Part shown: one piece after another, positions 54,335-63,296 of the stretch | Layout: each line of letters begins with the position of its first letter | Numbering within the stretch: position 1 is the first letter of the stretch | From: Sphingobium sp. EP60837 | Lineage (GTDB): Bacteria > Pseudomonadota > Alphaproteobacteria > Sphingomonadales > Sphingomonadaceae | NCBI RefSeq assembly: GCF_001658005.1 | Contig: NZ_CP015987.1 | Coordinates: forward strand, 186,001 to 250,000 | Direction of reading: 5' to 3' | DNA length: 64,000 nucleotides | Position numbers and translations under genes: made by a program | The notes under the pieces: generated by a model | The model's input: the letters and a program-made list of their open reading frames with translations, nothing else | The model's database searches: none | Told to the model about the DNA's origin: nothing

Positions 54335-55240
54335 ATGACTATCGTGAACAGCACCTCCATCAGCCCGCTCCGTCAGCGGCTGATCGATGACATGAACATG
54401 CGCCATTTCGGGCGGGATACACAGCGCAACTATCTTCGCGATGTGGCGCGGTTCGCATCTTGGCTGGGTCGCCCGCCGGACAAGGCAACAGGAGAAGATC
54501 TGCGCCGTTTTCAGATCGAACAGAGCGACGCGGGCATGGCGGCACCGACTATGAACAGCATCGTTTCCGCGCTGCGCTTCTTTTTCACCTTCACGCTCGA
54601 TCGCCCTGACCTGGCACGCAAGCTCTACCGCATAAAGCATCCTCGCAAGTTGCCCGTCGTGCTCAGTCGTGAGGAAGTTGCTCGCCTGTTGAACGCGACA
54701 ACCTGCCTCAAGCATCAAGCGGCCCTGTCGGTGGCCTATGGGGCGGGCCTGCGGGTAGCTGAGGTGTCGATGCTCAAGGTCCGCGACGTGGACAGCGAAC
54801 GCATGCTGCTGCGGGTTGAGCGCGGCAAGGGCGGACAATATCGTAATGCCATGCTTTCGGACGACCTCCTCGGCCTCTTGCGCCAATGGTGGAAGGTTGG
54901 ATACCGGCAGGGCGAGCTCCATCGCGATGGGTGGCTATTTCCCGGGCAGCATTATCTCAAGCCGATCAGCACGCGGCAGCTGCATCGCGTCGTCGTCGAA
55001 GCAGCCCAGGCCGCCAGCATCACGAAGCGCGTAGGGCCGCATACCCTGCGGCATAGCTTCGCCACTCACCTGTTGGAAGATGGGATTGATATCCGGATCA
55101 TCCAGACGTTGCTGGGCCACGCTAAGCTGGACAACACCGCCTTCTACACCAAGGTTGCGACACGAACGATCCGCGCGGTGACCAGCCCCCTCGACAAGCT
55201 GGCGATGTTCATCCCGGGAGCGGGAACGCCAGACGGTTGA
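54335..55240 (+). CDS. tyrosine-type recombinase of IS91-like element
   Basis: This 301-residue integrase has a SAM-like N-terminal core-binding domain (SPLRQRLIDDMNMRHFGRDTQRNYLRDVARFASWLGR) and a catalytic domain with AYGAGLRVAEVSMLKVRDVD (Arg I), HTLRHSFATHLLEDG (His-x-x-Arg) and LLGHAKLDNTAFYTKV (His/Tyr nucleophile region). The start at 54335 follows AGAGGAAC. It lies three bases before the transposase, as in related two-gene IS91-type elements, where it may help resolve or target the element. It is distinct from the 210-residue integrase at 22.8-25.9 kb. Confidence 0.9.
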   Translation: MTIVNSTSISPLRQRLIDDMNMRHFGRDTQRNYLRDVARFASWLGRPPDKATGEDLRRFQIEQSDAGMAAPTMNSIVSALRFFFTFTLDRPDLARKLYRIKHPRKLPVVLSREEVARLLNATTCLKHQAALSVAYGAGLRVAEVSMLKVRDVDSERMLLRVERGKGGQYRNAMLSDDLLGLLRQWWKVGYRQGELHRDGWLFPGQHYLKPISTRQLHRVVVEAAQAASITKRVGPHTLRHSFATHLLEDGIDIRIIQTLLGHAKLDNTAFYTKVATRTIRAVTSPLDKLAMFIPGAGTPDG

Positions 55241-55243
55241 GAG

Positions 55244-56437
55244 GTGCACGCCTCCCTTGAGGTCGCGGACATCTTCCGCGCCGCAGGTCCGGCCTATCGT
55301 TCGACCCACGCCGGCCATCTGAGCCTGCATCAACTCAAAGTGATGTCAGCGATCGAGAACTGCCGCACCGCCGCCTTGGGCGGTCACATCGAGGCATGCG
55401 AAGACTGCGGCCATTGGCGGATCGCCTATAACAGCTGCCGCAACCGGCATTGTCCTAAATGTCAGGGTGCCGCAGCGCGAACCTGGCTGGCAGAGCGGGA
55501 AGCCGACCTGCTTCCAGTCGGCTATTTCCACGTCGTCTTCACAATGCCCGCCGAAGTGGCTGATATCGCCTTCTACAACAAGGCGCTGGTCTATGATCTG
55601 CTGTTCAAGGCAGCGTCGGAGACGATGCTGACTATCGCCGCCGATCCCAAACATCTGGGCGCTCGGATCGGGATCACCGCCGTGCTGCACAGCTGGGGTT
55701 CGGCAATGACCCATCATCCGCATGTCCACATGATCGTGCCGGGGGGTGGACTTGCCATGGACGAGAGGCGGCGGATCGCTTCTCGTCCAGCCTTTCTCTT
55801 GCCGGTTCGCGTCTTGAGCAAGCTGTTCCGCCGCCTGTTCCTAGCTCGACTGACGACTCTATATGATGCCGGGCGCCTCGACTTCTTCGGCTCGGTGGCC
55901 AGCCTTGCCAAACGAGGAGCCTTCCTGCGTCATCTGGCCCCAGTCAGGAAGAAGCCATGGGTGGTCTATGCCAAGCCGCTCTTTGCCGGACCTGAGGCGG
56001 TCCTTGCCTATCTGTCGCGCTACACCCACCGCGTCGCCATCTCGAACAGCCGGCTGATCCGCTTTGATGATGCGGGTGTCACCTTCCGTTACAAGGACTA
56101 TCGCCGCGACGGGGCCAAACGGCAGAAGGTCATGACGCTTGCAGCCGACGAGTTCATTCGCCGCTTCCTGCTTCATGTCCTGCCGCGCGGGTTCCACCGC
56201 ATCCGTCACTACGGCTTCCTGGCCAGTTCATCACGCAAGGACAGCCTTGCCCTGGCCCGCAAGCTGCTCAACGTTCCAGCCCCACTCCCTCAGGAAAGCG
56301 GCGAAGATCCTGCCGATCCACTGCCGCCCTGTCCCTATTGCGGCGGCCGAATGATCATCACCGAGACGTTCGAGCGCTGGCGGCAGCCCCGAGCACCGCC
56401 GATCCACCACGGCATGATCCGGGAGTTTACGTCATGA
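55244..56437 (+). CDS. IS91 family transposase (HUH, Y1-type)
   Basis: This 397-residue rolling-circle transposase has an N-terminal zinc-binding region (C52, C55, C70, C73 in CEDCGHW...CRNRHCPKC), the HUH metal site H160-V-H162 (HHPHVHMIVPGGG), and a later region with the candidate nucleophilic tyrosines (VLAYLSRYTHRVAISNSRL, about residue 250). FRYKDYRRDG follows, and the C-terminus has CPYCGGRMI. The start is GTG at 55244, three bases past the integrase stop. It nicks at the element's origin and moves a single strand. Length and motifs look complete, so it may be active. Confidence 0.92.
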   Translation: MHASLEVADIFRAAGPAYRSTHAGHLSLHQLKVMSAIENCRTAALGGHIEACEDCGHWRIAYNSCRNRHCPKCQGAAARTWLAEREADLLPVGYFHVVFTMPAEVADIAFYNKALVYDLLFKAASETMLTIAADPKHLGARIGITAVLHSWGSAMTHHPHVHMIVPGGGLAMDERRRIASRPAFLLPVRVLSKLFRRLFLARLTTLYDAGRLDFFGSVASLAKRGAFLRHLAPVRKKPWVVYAKPLFAGPEAVLAYLSRYTHRVAISNSRLIRFDDAGVTFRYKDYRRDGAKRQKVMTLAADEFIRRFLLHVLPRGFHRIRHYGFLASSSRKDSLALARKLLNVPAPLPQESGEDPADPLPPCPYCGGRMIITETFERWRQPRAPPIHHGMIREFTS

Positions 56438-56664
56438 GCCGGCATGACATCGTGTTCCAACCTCCTACGACCAACAGGTCCCGGGCGCTCCCCACGCTTG
56501 TCCTTTGGGCCAGTATCATGCCGATCGGCTACAGCTTCATCACCACCGGGCGCGCAAAACCTGACAGATCACCGCTCATCAACTTTCGACCCGCATCGGC
56601 CCGGCACCGCTCTGTCCTCGCCACTGCCACGCCGGTTTCCAGCCAAGCGGTGAAATACCCATAG
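56434..56664 (+). CDS. small ORF after IS91 transposase, doubtful
   Basis: A 76-codon frame begins with an ATG that overlaps the transposase stop (ATGA at 56434-56437). The product (MSRHDIVFQPPTTN...) has no recognised domain. Overlap suggests coupling, but it may be chance within the element's right end. Confidence 0.25.
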   Translation: MSRHDIVFQPPTTNRSRALPTLVLWASIMPIGYSFITTGRAKPDRSPLINFRPASARHRSVLATATPVSSQAVKYP

Positions 56665-56974
56665 GCCAGCGCTTCGTGCCCGCGGGTTCGTGCTTCGGGG
56701 ACTTTCGTACGCCTACCGGCGCCCGAAACTCTCCACGGGAGCCGACGTCGCGCGGACGGCGGCTATACAGGCATCCCGGCTCTGAAGCGGACATTCGCCC
56801 AACGGCCAGCGCGGGCTCTGAAAAATGAGAAAGCGGACCATCCAAATCTAGGGATCGAAAATCGACGACCGAGCGGCCGATAAGGGTCGGTATGCACAGG
56901 GTCTTGAGCTGCCCGGCACAAACCACGTTGTTGTTGCTCGCTGACACGGCTGGCCCGTAGCTGGCGGCACGACC
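56665..56974. other. intergenic region, probable IS91 right end and repeat remnants
   Basis: No gene seen. GAAGCGGACATTCGCCCAACG near 56784 looks like a piece of the dispersed intergenic repeat type seen elsewhere in the window. Confidence 0.4.
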
Positions 56975-56992
56975 TTGCCAAATTTTGCCAAA
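56975..56992. promoter_or_regulatory. direct-repeat operator candidate of the toxin-antitoxin pair
   Basis: TTGCCAAA occurs twice, 10 bp apart (56975-56982, 56985-56992), ending 18 bp before the antitoxin start. One-helical-turn spacing suits cooperative binding of a ribbon-helix-helix antitoxin such as ParD. Confidence 0.45.
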
Positions 56993-57010
56993 CTGCATAT
57001 GTAGGCAGCC

Positions 57011-57244
57011 ATGAGCACGATGAACATTTCATTGCCTGACACGCTCAAGGCGTTCGTTGACGAACAGGTCGCTGGGCGCGGCTACGGCACGAGCAGCGAA
57101 TATGTGCGAGAGCTAATCCGCAAGGACCAGGATCGCCAGCGGCTGCGTCGGTTGTTGCTTGACGGCGCTGAATCGGCGCCGGGCGCTCCGGCGGACGAAG
57201 TTTATTTCGAGGGGCTACGCGCGCGGGCTCGTCGCACGGCATGA
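57011..57244 (+). CDS. parD: ParD-like antitoxin
   Basis: This 77-residue type II antitoxin starts MSTMNISLPDTLKAFVDEQVAGRGYGTSSEYVRELIRKDQ, a ribbon-helix-helix DNA-binding domain, followed by a charged tail that would wrap the toxin. Its stop overlaps the toxin start by four bases (ATGA, 57241-57244). By family knowledge it neutralises ParE and represses its own promoter, possibly through the repeats at 56975. Confidence 0.9.
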   Translation: MSTMNISLPDTLKAFVDEQVAGRGYGTSSEYVRELIRKDQDRQRLRRLLLDGAESAPGAPADEVYFEGLRARARRTA

Positions 57245-57570
57245 CTGTGAAGCGGGTCGTTCCGCGCAACCAGGCTCATCGCGATGTCACAGGCGCCATC
57301 GACCATTATGTGAGCGAGGCCGGACCGGACATTGCGCTCGGCCTTGTTGAAGGTCTCGAAGCGATCTACCGTGCGATAGCGGAGCATCCCGGCATCGGCT
57401 CGCCGCGCTACGCGCATGAGCTGAACCTGCCGGGTCTGCGACATCGCCGGCTCGCCCGTTTTCCATGGCTCGTCTTCTACGTCGAACGAGACGACCATAT
57501 CGACGTATGGCGCGTGATTGATGCGCGCCGTGACATTCCGGCTTGGCTCGACGATCCATACGAGAATTAG
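57241..57570 (+). CDS. parE: ParE-like toxin (RelE/ParE superfamily)
   Basis: This 109-residue toxin reads AHRDVTGAIDHYVSEAGPDIALGLVEGLEAIYRAIAEHPGIGSPRY near the start, with the family pattern of two helices then GSPR. It ends LARFPWLVFYVERDDHIDVWRVIDARRDIPAWL, the last beta strands with the conserved Arg. ParE proteins poison DNA gyrase; RelE relatives cut mRNA, so the target is not certain. It overlaps the antitoxin by ATGA, next to an IS91 element in an accessory region. Confidence 0.9.
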   Translation: MTVKRVVPRNQAHRDVTGAIDHYVSEAGPDIALGLVEGLEAIYRAIAEHPGIGSPRYAHELNLPGLRHRRLARFPWLVFYVERDDHIDVWRVIDARRDIPAWLDDPYEN

Positions 57571-57918
57571 CGCACCCCGGAGATATGTCACATGACTGTC
57601 ACGCTGGAGTATCCAGAACGGAATAGCCGCAGGTCAGGTTCTGGGTACGCAAAATTCAACGTTGAACGACCGGGAAGGGTCGATCGTGGCGGCGACACTT
57701 GGGACATTCCTGCCCTTCGCCGGCGATCTACCGAACGTCGGATCCTGTTGTCAGGAGCGGACATCCGGCGTCTGCGCGACTGGCCGAGATAACGACAGAA
57801 AGTGGAAAGCGAACCAGCCGCTTTCGACAAGCTTAATTCAACAAGCAGACGCTAAATAGGGCTCGGTGCAGGGCCGATGGCAACCTTGCGAGGAGCCTGG
57901 CGCTGGGAGCACATGGTC
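57571..57918. other. intergenic region with dispersed repeat
   Basis: These 348 bp lack a convincing gene. Repeat unit 4 (57661-57682) is present, with GCGGACATC at 57757 reminiscent of the same element type. Confidence 0.4.
57661..57682 (+). repeat. dispersed intergenic repeat, unit 4
   Basis: GTTGAACGACCGGGAAGGGTCG keeps TTGAACG and AAGGGTCG of unit 3 (22560) and the general pattern of units 1 and 2. Confidence 0.35.
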
Positions 57919-58596
57919 ATGCGCAACCACGCGACGCACGGCGCCGAGCGTGGGCTCAAGCGCTTCGAGGGATTCAGCGACGCGGTTTTCGCGATCGCTT
58001 TGACCTTGCTGATTGTTGAAATCAAGGTCCCAGGGTCTCCAGACGGCCCGAATAACTACAGCAATCTGGCAAGCGCCATGGCTGAGCAATGGCGCGAACA
58101 CCTCGCGCTGCTCGTCTGCTATGGCGTGATCGGCGTTTACTGCATGCAGCATCATTATTCCGGACGCATCTACGCCAGGAGCGATCACTGGTTCGGCGCG
58201 CTCAATCTCCTTTTTCTGCTGGCGATCATCGTCATTCCTTATCCGGTCCGCGCGTGGTGCTTTCACATCGGCACGCCGCTCGAACCCTGCGCGGCGATAG
58301 CCCTGGTCGCCGGCCTTACCCTCACGTCCTGCACCTGGATGGGCAAGTGGTTCTACGGAATGTCGGGTCGCCGGCTGATGGACGAACGGCTCTCGCCCGA
58401 TTTCATCCGGCAGATGACGCGCCGCTACGGCCTTGCGACCCTGGTTCAGATCGCCGCGATCCCGGTGACGGTCTCGGCGCCGCGCGTCGGGGTGGCCATC
58501 GCCATGCTGTGTCTCGCCTTCTTCCTGCTTCCCCAGCCCAAACCGCGCTACACACCCGGCCAGGAGCCGGTCGCTGAAGAGATGGCGGACGATTAA
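57919..58596 (+). CDS. TMEM175-like membrane protein (DUF1211)
   Basis: This protein of about 225 residues has the TMEM175 signature in its first helix: RFEGFSDAVFAIALTLLIVEIKVP, where the FSD motif lines the ion pathway. Six hydrophobic segments follow, with short loops, and the end is a charged tail. Bacterial TMEM175 proteins form potassium-permeable channels as multimers. The start at 57919 has GGGAG nine bases ahead; the longer in-frame starts at 57877 and 57913 are possible. It stands alone after the toxin-antitoxin pair. Confidence 0.88.
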   Translation: MRNHATHGAERGLKRFEGFSDAVFAIALTLLIVEIKVPGSPDGPNNYSNLASAMAEQWREHLALLVCYGVIGVYCMQHHYSGRIYARSDHWFGALNLLFLLAIIVIPYPVRAWCFHIGTPLEPCAAIALVAGLTLTSCTWMGKWFYGMSGRRLMDERLSPDFIRQMTRRYGLATLVQIAAIPVTVSAPRVGVAIAMLCLAFFLLPQPKPRYTPGQEPVAEEMADD

Positions 58597-58622
58597 CCGG
58601 GGCGAGGTCGAGGTGCCGAGGC

Positions 58623-61163
58623 TCAGGTGGCCACGGCGACCGGTCGTTCGCCGAGCGCGCGATAGAGATAGGGCGCGGTGCGGCTTTCGGGGCAGGCGGA
58701 GACATTCGTCGGCGGGCCGCTGGCGACGATCCGCCCGCCCTCATCGCCGGCGCCGGGCCCGATGTCGATCACCCAGTCGCTCGCCGCCGCCACCTTCATG
58801 TCGTGATCGACTAGGACGACGCTGTTGCCGGCGTCGACCAGGGCTTGGAGCTGGCCGAGCGGACGCTCGACATCGGTCGGGTGGAGGCCGGTGGTCGGTT
58901 CATCGAGCACATAGAGCGCGCCGCCGCGCTGCGCGCGCTGCAACTCGGTTGCGAGCTTCACCCGTTGCGCCTCACCGCCCGAGAACTCGGTGGCGGGCTG
59001 TCCGAGGCGGAGATAGTTAAGCCCGACCTCGCGAAGCACCTTGAGCGACCGGCAGACATTGGGCGCGTCGTCGAAGAACTCCCAAGCCCCCTCGACCGTG
59101 AGCGCGAGTATCTCGGCGACGGTCTTGCCGCGATAGCGTATCTCGAGCGTCTTGGGGTCGTAGCGGGTCCCGTGACAGGTCGGGCACGGGGCATAGACGC
59201 TCGGCAGGAAGAGCAATTCCACCATCACGAAGCCCTCTCCCTCGCAGCGCGGGCAGCGGCCCTTCGCGACGTTGAACGAGAAGCGGCCGGCATCGTAACG
59301 GCGCTTCCTGGCTTCGGGCGTCGCGGCGAACAGGGCGCGGACATGGTCGAACAGGCCGGTATAGGTTGCGAGGTTGGAGCGCGGGGTGCGGCCGATCGGC
59401 TTCTGGTCGACCTCGATCAGCCGCCTGATCCCTTCGAGCCCGCCGACGATGCGGCCCTCGGTGGCGCCGGCGGGCCGCTCCTCGAGCGCGGCTTCGGCAT
59501 CGTCCGCGGCCGCGCCCGGGGCGCCGAGGGCAGCGGCGATGAGCTCGACCAGCGCCTGGCTGACCAGGCTTGATTTGCCCGACCCCGAGATACCGGTGAC
59601 CGTGGTCATCACGCCGAGCGGGATCGCGCAGTCGACCTGCTTCAGATTATTGCGCGAGACACCCTCCATCCGCAGCCAGCCGGCAGGCTCGCGCGCCCGG
59701 CTCGGCATCCCGCTGCCTTCGTCGAACAAATGGCGCCGTGTCTCCGACGCCGCGACCGCGCGCAGGCCCTCGATCGGGCCACTGTAGAGAATCTCCCCGC
59801 CGTGCTCACCGGCGGCAGGACCAACATCGACGATCCAGTCGGCGCGGCGGACGACGTCCATTTCGTGCTCGACCACGAACAGCGAATTTCCGACCGCCTT
59901 CAAGCCTTCGAGCGCGCGGAGCAGCGCCTCCGTATCAGCCGGGTGGAGCCCGGCGGACGGCTCGTCCATTACATAGACGACCCCGAACAGGTTCGAGACG
60001 ACCTGGGTAGCAAGGCGCAGCCGTTGCAGCTCACCCGGCGACAGGGTCGGCGTGCTGCGCTCCAGCGTCAAATAGCCGAGGCCGAGGTCTAGCAGAACCG
60101 ACAGCCGGCGGCACAGATCGCTCGCAATATGCTCGACGACCAGGGCCTTCTCCGGATGCGTCTTGCGCAGCGCGCTGAGCTTGCCGGCCTTCGCCTCGGC
60201 ATAAGGTGCAAAGATTTTCGAGAAGCGAGCCATCGGCAAGTGGCTCATCTCGGCGAGGTCTAGGCCCTCGAAGCGGACCGACAAGGACTCCCGCCGCAGC
60301 CTCTTGCCGTCGCAAACCGGGCAGAGCCGAGCGATCATGAAGCGCGCGGCGCGCTTCTTCATCATCGAGCTCTGTGTGGTGGCATAGCTATGGGTGACAT
60401 GGCGTTTCGCGCTCGAGAAGGTGCCCATATAGGCCGGTTCGGTTTTGCGCCGGATCGCGCGCTGGATCTGGTCATGGCTCCACCCGGGATAGACCGGGAC
60501 CTGGGGCTGCTCCTCGGTGAACAGGATCCAGTTGCGCACCTTCTTCGGCAGGTCCCGCCACGGCGTGTCGACATCGACGCCGAGGCTGATCAGGATGTCG
60601 CGCAGATTCTGGCCGCCCCATGCCATCGGCCAGGCGGCAACCGCTCGCTCGCGGATCGACTTCGAAGGATCGGGCACCATCGAGGCCTCGGTGACCTCGT
60701 GGATCCGGCCGAGGCCGTGGCAACGCGGGCATGCGCCTTCAAGCGTGTTGGGCGAGAAGGCTTCGGCCTCGAGATGGGCTTGACCCCGCGGATAGTCGCC
60801 AGCGCGCGAGTAGAGCATTCGCAGCAGGTTGGAGAGGGTGGTAACGCTGCCGACCGACGATCGGGTCGTCGGCGATCCGCGCTGCTGCTGCAACGCTACC
60901 GCGGGCGGTAGGCCCTCTATCTGGTCCACCTCGGGTACCTCCATCTGGTGGAACAGGCGGCGCGCATAAGGCGAGACCGATTCCAAATAGCGGCGCTGCG
61001 CCTCGGCATAGAGGGTGGAGAAAGCGAGCGACGACTTGCCCGATCCCGATACGCCGGTGAACACGACCAGAGCGTCGCGCGGTATATCGACATCTACGTT
61101 CTTGAGATTGTGCTCGCGCGCGCCGCGTACGCGGACGAAACCGGGGGCCTTGGTATCCCGCAT
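58623..61163 (-). CDS. UvrA2-like excinuclease ATPase
   Basis: This 846-residue UvrA-type double ABC ATPase starts [60 protein letters not shown] (first Walker A). The first signature is [15 protein letters not shown], with Pro in place of the usual Gly; the second half has [13 protein letters not shown] and [16 protein letters not shown]. Zinc-finger cysteines are in [24 protein letters not shown] and CPTCHGTRY. At 846 residues it is shorter than standard UvrA (about 940-960), consistent with the UvrA2 class that lacks the UvrB-binding region and is linked to tolerance of DNA-binding drugs. AGGAGG precedes the start. Confidence 0.9.
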   Translation of the reverse strand: MRDTKAPGFVRVRGAREHNLKNVDVDIPRDALVVFTGVSGSGKSSLAFSTLYAEAQRRYLESVSPYARRLFHQMEVPEVDQIEGLPPAVALQQQRGSPTTRSSVGSVTTLSNLLRMLYSRAGDYPRGQAHLEAEAFSPNTLEGACPRCHGLGRIHEVTEASMVPDPSKSIRERAVAAWPMAWGGQNLRDILISLGVDVDTPWRDLPKKVRNWILFTEEQPQVPVYPGWSHDQIQRAIRRKTEPAYMGTFSSAKRHVTHSYATTQSSMMKKRAARFMIARLCPVCDGKRLRRESLSVRFEGLDLAEMSHLPMARFSKIFAPYAEAKAGKLSALRKTHPEKALVVEHIASDLCRRLSVLLDLGLGYLTLERSTPTLSPGELQRLRLATQVVSNLFGVVYVMDEPSAGLHPADTEALLRALEGLKAVGNSLFVVEHEMDVVRRADWIVDVGPAAGEHGGEILYSGPIEGLRAVAASETRRHLFDEGSGMPSRAREPAGWLRMEGVSRNNLKQVDCAIPLGVMTTVTGISGSGKSSLVSQALVELIAAALGAPGAAADDAEAALEERPAGATEGRIVGGLEGIRRLIEVDQKPIGRTPRSNLATYTGLFDHVRALFAATPEARKRRYDAGRFSFNVAKGRCPRCEGEGFVMVELLFLPSVYAPCPTCHGTRYDPKTLEIRYRGKTVAEILALTVEGAWEFFDDAPNVCRSLKVLREVGLNYLRLGQPATEFSGGEAQRVKLATELQRAQRGGALYVLDEPTTGLHPTDVERPLGQLQALVDAGNSVVLVDHDMKVAAASDWVIDIGPGAGDEGGRIVASGPPTNVSACPESRTAPYLYRALGERPVAVAT

Positions 61164-61216
61164 GCGAACCTCCTGGATTGCTGAGACGCTTGGGCGCTCG
61201 GCTCGGTTGCAAACGC

Positions 61217-62056
61217 CTACAACATCGGGAGGCGAGACGGTCTCGGGCCGAGCGGGAATGCTTCGTCAATCCGTGCTAGGTCGGCGGTCGTCAGCCGTAA
61301 CACGCCCGCGCCGGCATTGTCTTCGGCATGCTTGGTGCTGGAAGCCTTGGGGATTGCCAGCAACGCTGGTTCCCGCACGAGGAAGCCGAGCGCCACCTGG
61401 CGCGGGGTCGCGCCATGGGCTGCTGCGATTTCTTCCAGCACGAGGCCGCCCGCCGTTCGTGGGTCGGGGAAGTCGCCATGGCCGAACGGGCTATAGGCAA
61501 CCACGGTGACGCTGTGATTGTCGCACCAAGGCAGTACGGCGTGCTCGATCGCGCGCTCTCCTAGGTTGTAGAGAACCTGATTGCAGGCTATCCGGCCCTC
61601 GCCGCCGGCTTTCCAGGCAGCATCGAGATCGGGCACGTCGAAGTTGCTGACGCCCCAGGACAGAATTTTGCCCTGTTCGCGGAGGCGCTCGAAGGCGGCG
61701 AAGGTTTCCTCCAGCGGGTGCTGGCCCCGCCAATGCAGAAGGTAGCAGTCCAGCCTGTCGGTCCGCAGACGCGCGAGCGAGCGCTCGCAGGCCGCCACCG
61801 TCCCGGCACGCGAGGCGTTGCTCGGCAGAACCTTGGAGACGAGGAAGACCTCCTCACGGCGCCCGGCTACCGCCTCGCCGACCACGATTTCGGCGTCGCC
61901 GTACATCTCGGCGGTGTCGATGTGAGTCATGCCGAGGTCGAGACCTCGGCGCAGGGCGGCCACTGCGCTGGGCCTGTCCGCGTCGTCGATGTACCAGGTT
62001 CCCTGACCGATCACCGCAACCTCGTGCGGCACAGGGCCGAATGGGCGTCGCTCCAT
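61217..62056 (-). CDS. aldo/keto reductase
   Basis: This protein of about 279 residues has the (beta/alpha)8 aldo/keto reductase pattern: [10 protein letters not shown] at the start, [35 protein letters not shown] with catalytic Asp and Tyr (D-T-A-E-M-Y), [39 protein letters not shown] with the His, and a C-terminal [18 protein letters not shown] cofactor site. The start at 62056 (MERRPFG) follows GGAG and is favoured over a longer frame. It would reduce an aldehyde or ketone with NADPH. Neighbours do not define a pathway. Confidence 0.88.
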   Translation of the reverse strand: MERRPFGPVPHEVAVIGQGTWYIDDADRPSAVAALRRGLDLGMTHIDTAEMYGDAEIVVGEAVAGRREEVFLVSKVLPSNASRAGTVAACERSLARLRTDRLDCYLLHWRGQHPLEETFAAFERLREQGKILSWGVSNFDVPDLDAAWKAGGEGRIACNQVLYNLGERAIEHAVLPWCDNHSVTVVAYSPFGHGDFPDPRTAGGLVLEEIAAAHGATPRQVALGFLVREPALLAIPKASSTKHAEDNAGAGVLRLTTADLARIDEAFPLGPRPSRLPML

Positions 62057-62360
62057 GATCTCCGGTCCCGGTGAAGACGGGCCCCGCTGCGCGGCGGCGA
62101 GTCTCATGTGGTCACCGCCTGCGAAGACACCTGCTCAACCCGCAAGCCAATGAGAGTCTCGTTCGCCATCTCTCCAACTCCTACAACAAGACGTCCCATC
62201 GAAATTCGCTTCATCTACCGCGAACGCTTCAACCCGCTAATTGTCCGCCCCGCGGCACGCTCTCGTTCGAACGGCGACGGGGACCGTACCCCCCCCTACT
62301 CAAACTCGCCGTCGTGCAGGCTCTGGCTTGATCCGCACCGCACTCGCGGCGCCGTCCGTC
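62057..62360. other. intergenic region, nothing recognised
   Basis: About 300 bp between two genes on the minus strand. No gene, repeat or clear regulatory element was found in it. Confidence 0.4.
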
Positions 62361-62669
62361 CTAGGCCGGCTGCTTCTCCGCGACGACATCAAGCTGTTCG
62401 ATCGTGGGCTTCTCGAAAAGCAAACCCGTATTCTCACCAAGCGCTTTCCCGACCTCACCCGATAGGTGCGCCTGGCGCCCGTCTTCGTCGGGAAAGGCGT
62501 CGAAGATCCCGAACGACGACGGTCCGAATTGGACTGCGAACCACCTGACGGTCTTGGGCTCGCCTTCGACGATCGACAGCCCCTGGTTCAAGAAGGCGCA
62601 GACGTCGTCCTCCCTGCCGGGTAGTGCTTTGAAGCGTACCAGAACCGCTTTGCTGACCCGCGTTGCCAT
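62361..62669 (-). CDS. antibiotic biosynthesis monooxygenase domain protein
   Basis: This 102-residue ferredoxin-like ABM fold protein reads KAVLVRFKALPGREDDVCAFLNQGLSIVEGEPKTVRWFAVQFGPSSFGIFDAFPDEDGRQAHLSGEVGKAL, the arrangement of small cofactor-free quinol monooxygenases and related proteins. GGAGATGC precedes the ATG. Members act as monomers or dimers on quinones, or serve as binding proteins, so activity is not certain. It follows the GlcG-like gene by 40 bp on the same strand. Confidence 0.82.
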   Translation of the reverse strand: MATRVSKAVLVRFKALPGREDDVCAFLNQGLSIVEGEPKTVRWFAVQFGPSSFGIFDAFPDEDGRQAHLSGEVGKALGENTGLLFEKPTIEQLDVVAEKQPA

Positions 62670-62709
62670 CTTGCATCTCCCATTTGCTTAGTTCGTGTTG
62701 TCGCGATGA

Positions 62710-63123
62710 TCAGAACGTGGCTGCGGCCGCCTCGGCGACCGTCTGGTCCTGCTCGCCGCTGCCTCCGCTCACTCCCACCGCCCCGACGACCTGGCCGTCC
62801 TGGCGAAGCGGGATGCCGCCGGCGAAGATCATCACCCGGGCATGGTTGGAGTTCTGGATGCCGTAGAACTGCTCGCCGGGCTGAGCGTTCTCGGCCAGGT
62901 CCTTGGTGGCGATGTCGAAGGCGCGCGCCGTGACGGCCTTGTTCATCGAGATGTCGACGCTGCCCACCCACGCATGGTCCATGCGGATGTGAGAGACGAG
63001 GTTGCCGCCCGCGTCGACCACGGCGACGTTGCTCGGCGACCCAATCTCGTCGGCCTTGGCCTGACCGCCGGCGATCACGCGCTGAGCGTCTTCGAGCGAT
63101 ACGGATTCTTGCGTGATGGTCAT
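62710..63123 (-). CDS. GlcG/HbpS-like heme-binding family protein
   Basis: This 137-residue protein belongs to the GlcG/HbpS family: SLEDAQRVIAGGQAKADEIGSPSNVAVVDAGGNLVSHIRMDHAWVGSVDISMNKAVTARAF, then YGIQNSNHARVMIFAGGIPLRQDGQVVGAVGVSGGSGEQDQTVAEAA. The text VVDAGGNLVS and GAIGVSGG-like ending are the family hallmarks. GAGGAC precedes the ATG. Known members bind heme or assist glycolate and propanediol use. The gene is adjacent to an ABM monooxygenase and an alcohol dehydrogenase, which suggests a small oxidoreductive group. Confidence 0.88.
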   Translation of the reverse strand: MTITQESVSLEDAQRVIAGGQAKADEIGSPSNVAVVDAGGNLVSHIRMDHAWVGSVDISMNKAVTARAFDIATKDLAENAQPGEQFYGIQNSNHARVMIFAGGIPLRQDGQVVGAVGVSGGSGEQDQTVAEAAAATF

Positions 63124-63296
63124 GGCGTAGTCCTCGGGTTAACTGCTTGAATCACCACCCAACTCTTTGTTGGTCGTCCATTGGTCATCTCCCTAAAGCG
63201 AGGCGGCTGACGCAGCCCAACGCGCGAAGCCACCATCCGGCTTGCCCATTCACCAGCCCTGCGACTGATTGAGAGCGGGGCGTATTCCAGCGAAGC

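Larger units (their letters stand above)
54335..56437 (+). mobile_element. IS91-family element, core genes
   Basis: This two-gene element (tyrosine recombinase plus HUH transposase) is of the kind found in IS91-like insertion sequences that move by rolling-circle replication. The outer limits (origin and terminus) cannot be fixed; the left end is probably between 54120 and 54334, where a CTCACGTGAG palindrome (54178-54187) lies, and the right end after 56437. IS91 elements do not make target duplications, so boundaries need comparison with an empty site. Confidence 0.85.

Noticed and set aside
56579..56998. 139-codon minus-strand frame beside the IS91 element
   Set aside because: It is rich in Arg, Pro and Ser without a domain, and it overlaps a region resembling dispersed repeats; probably not coding.
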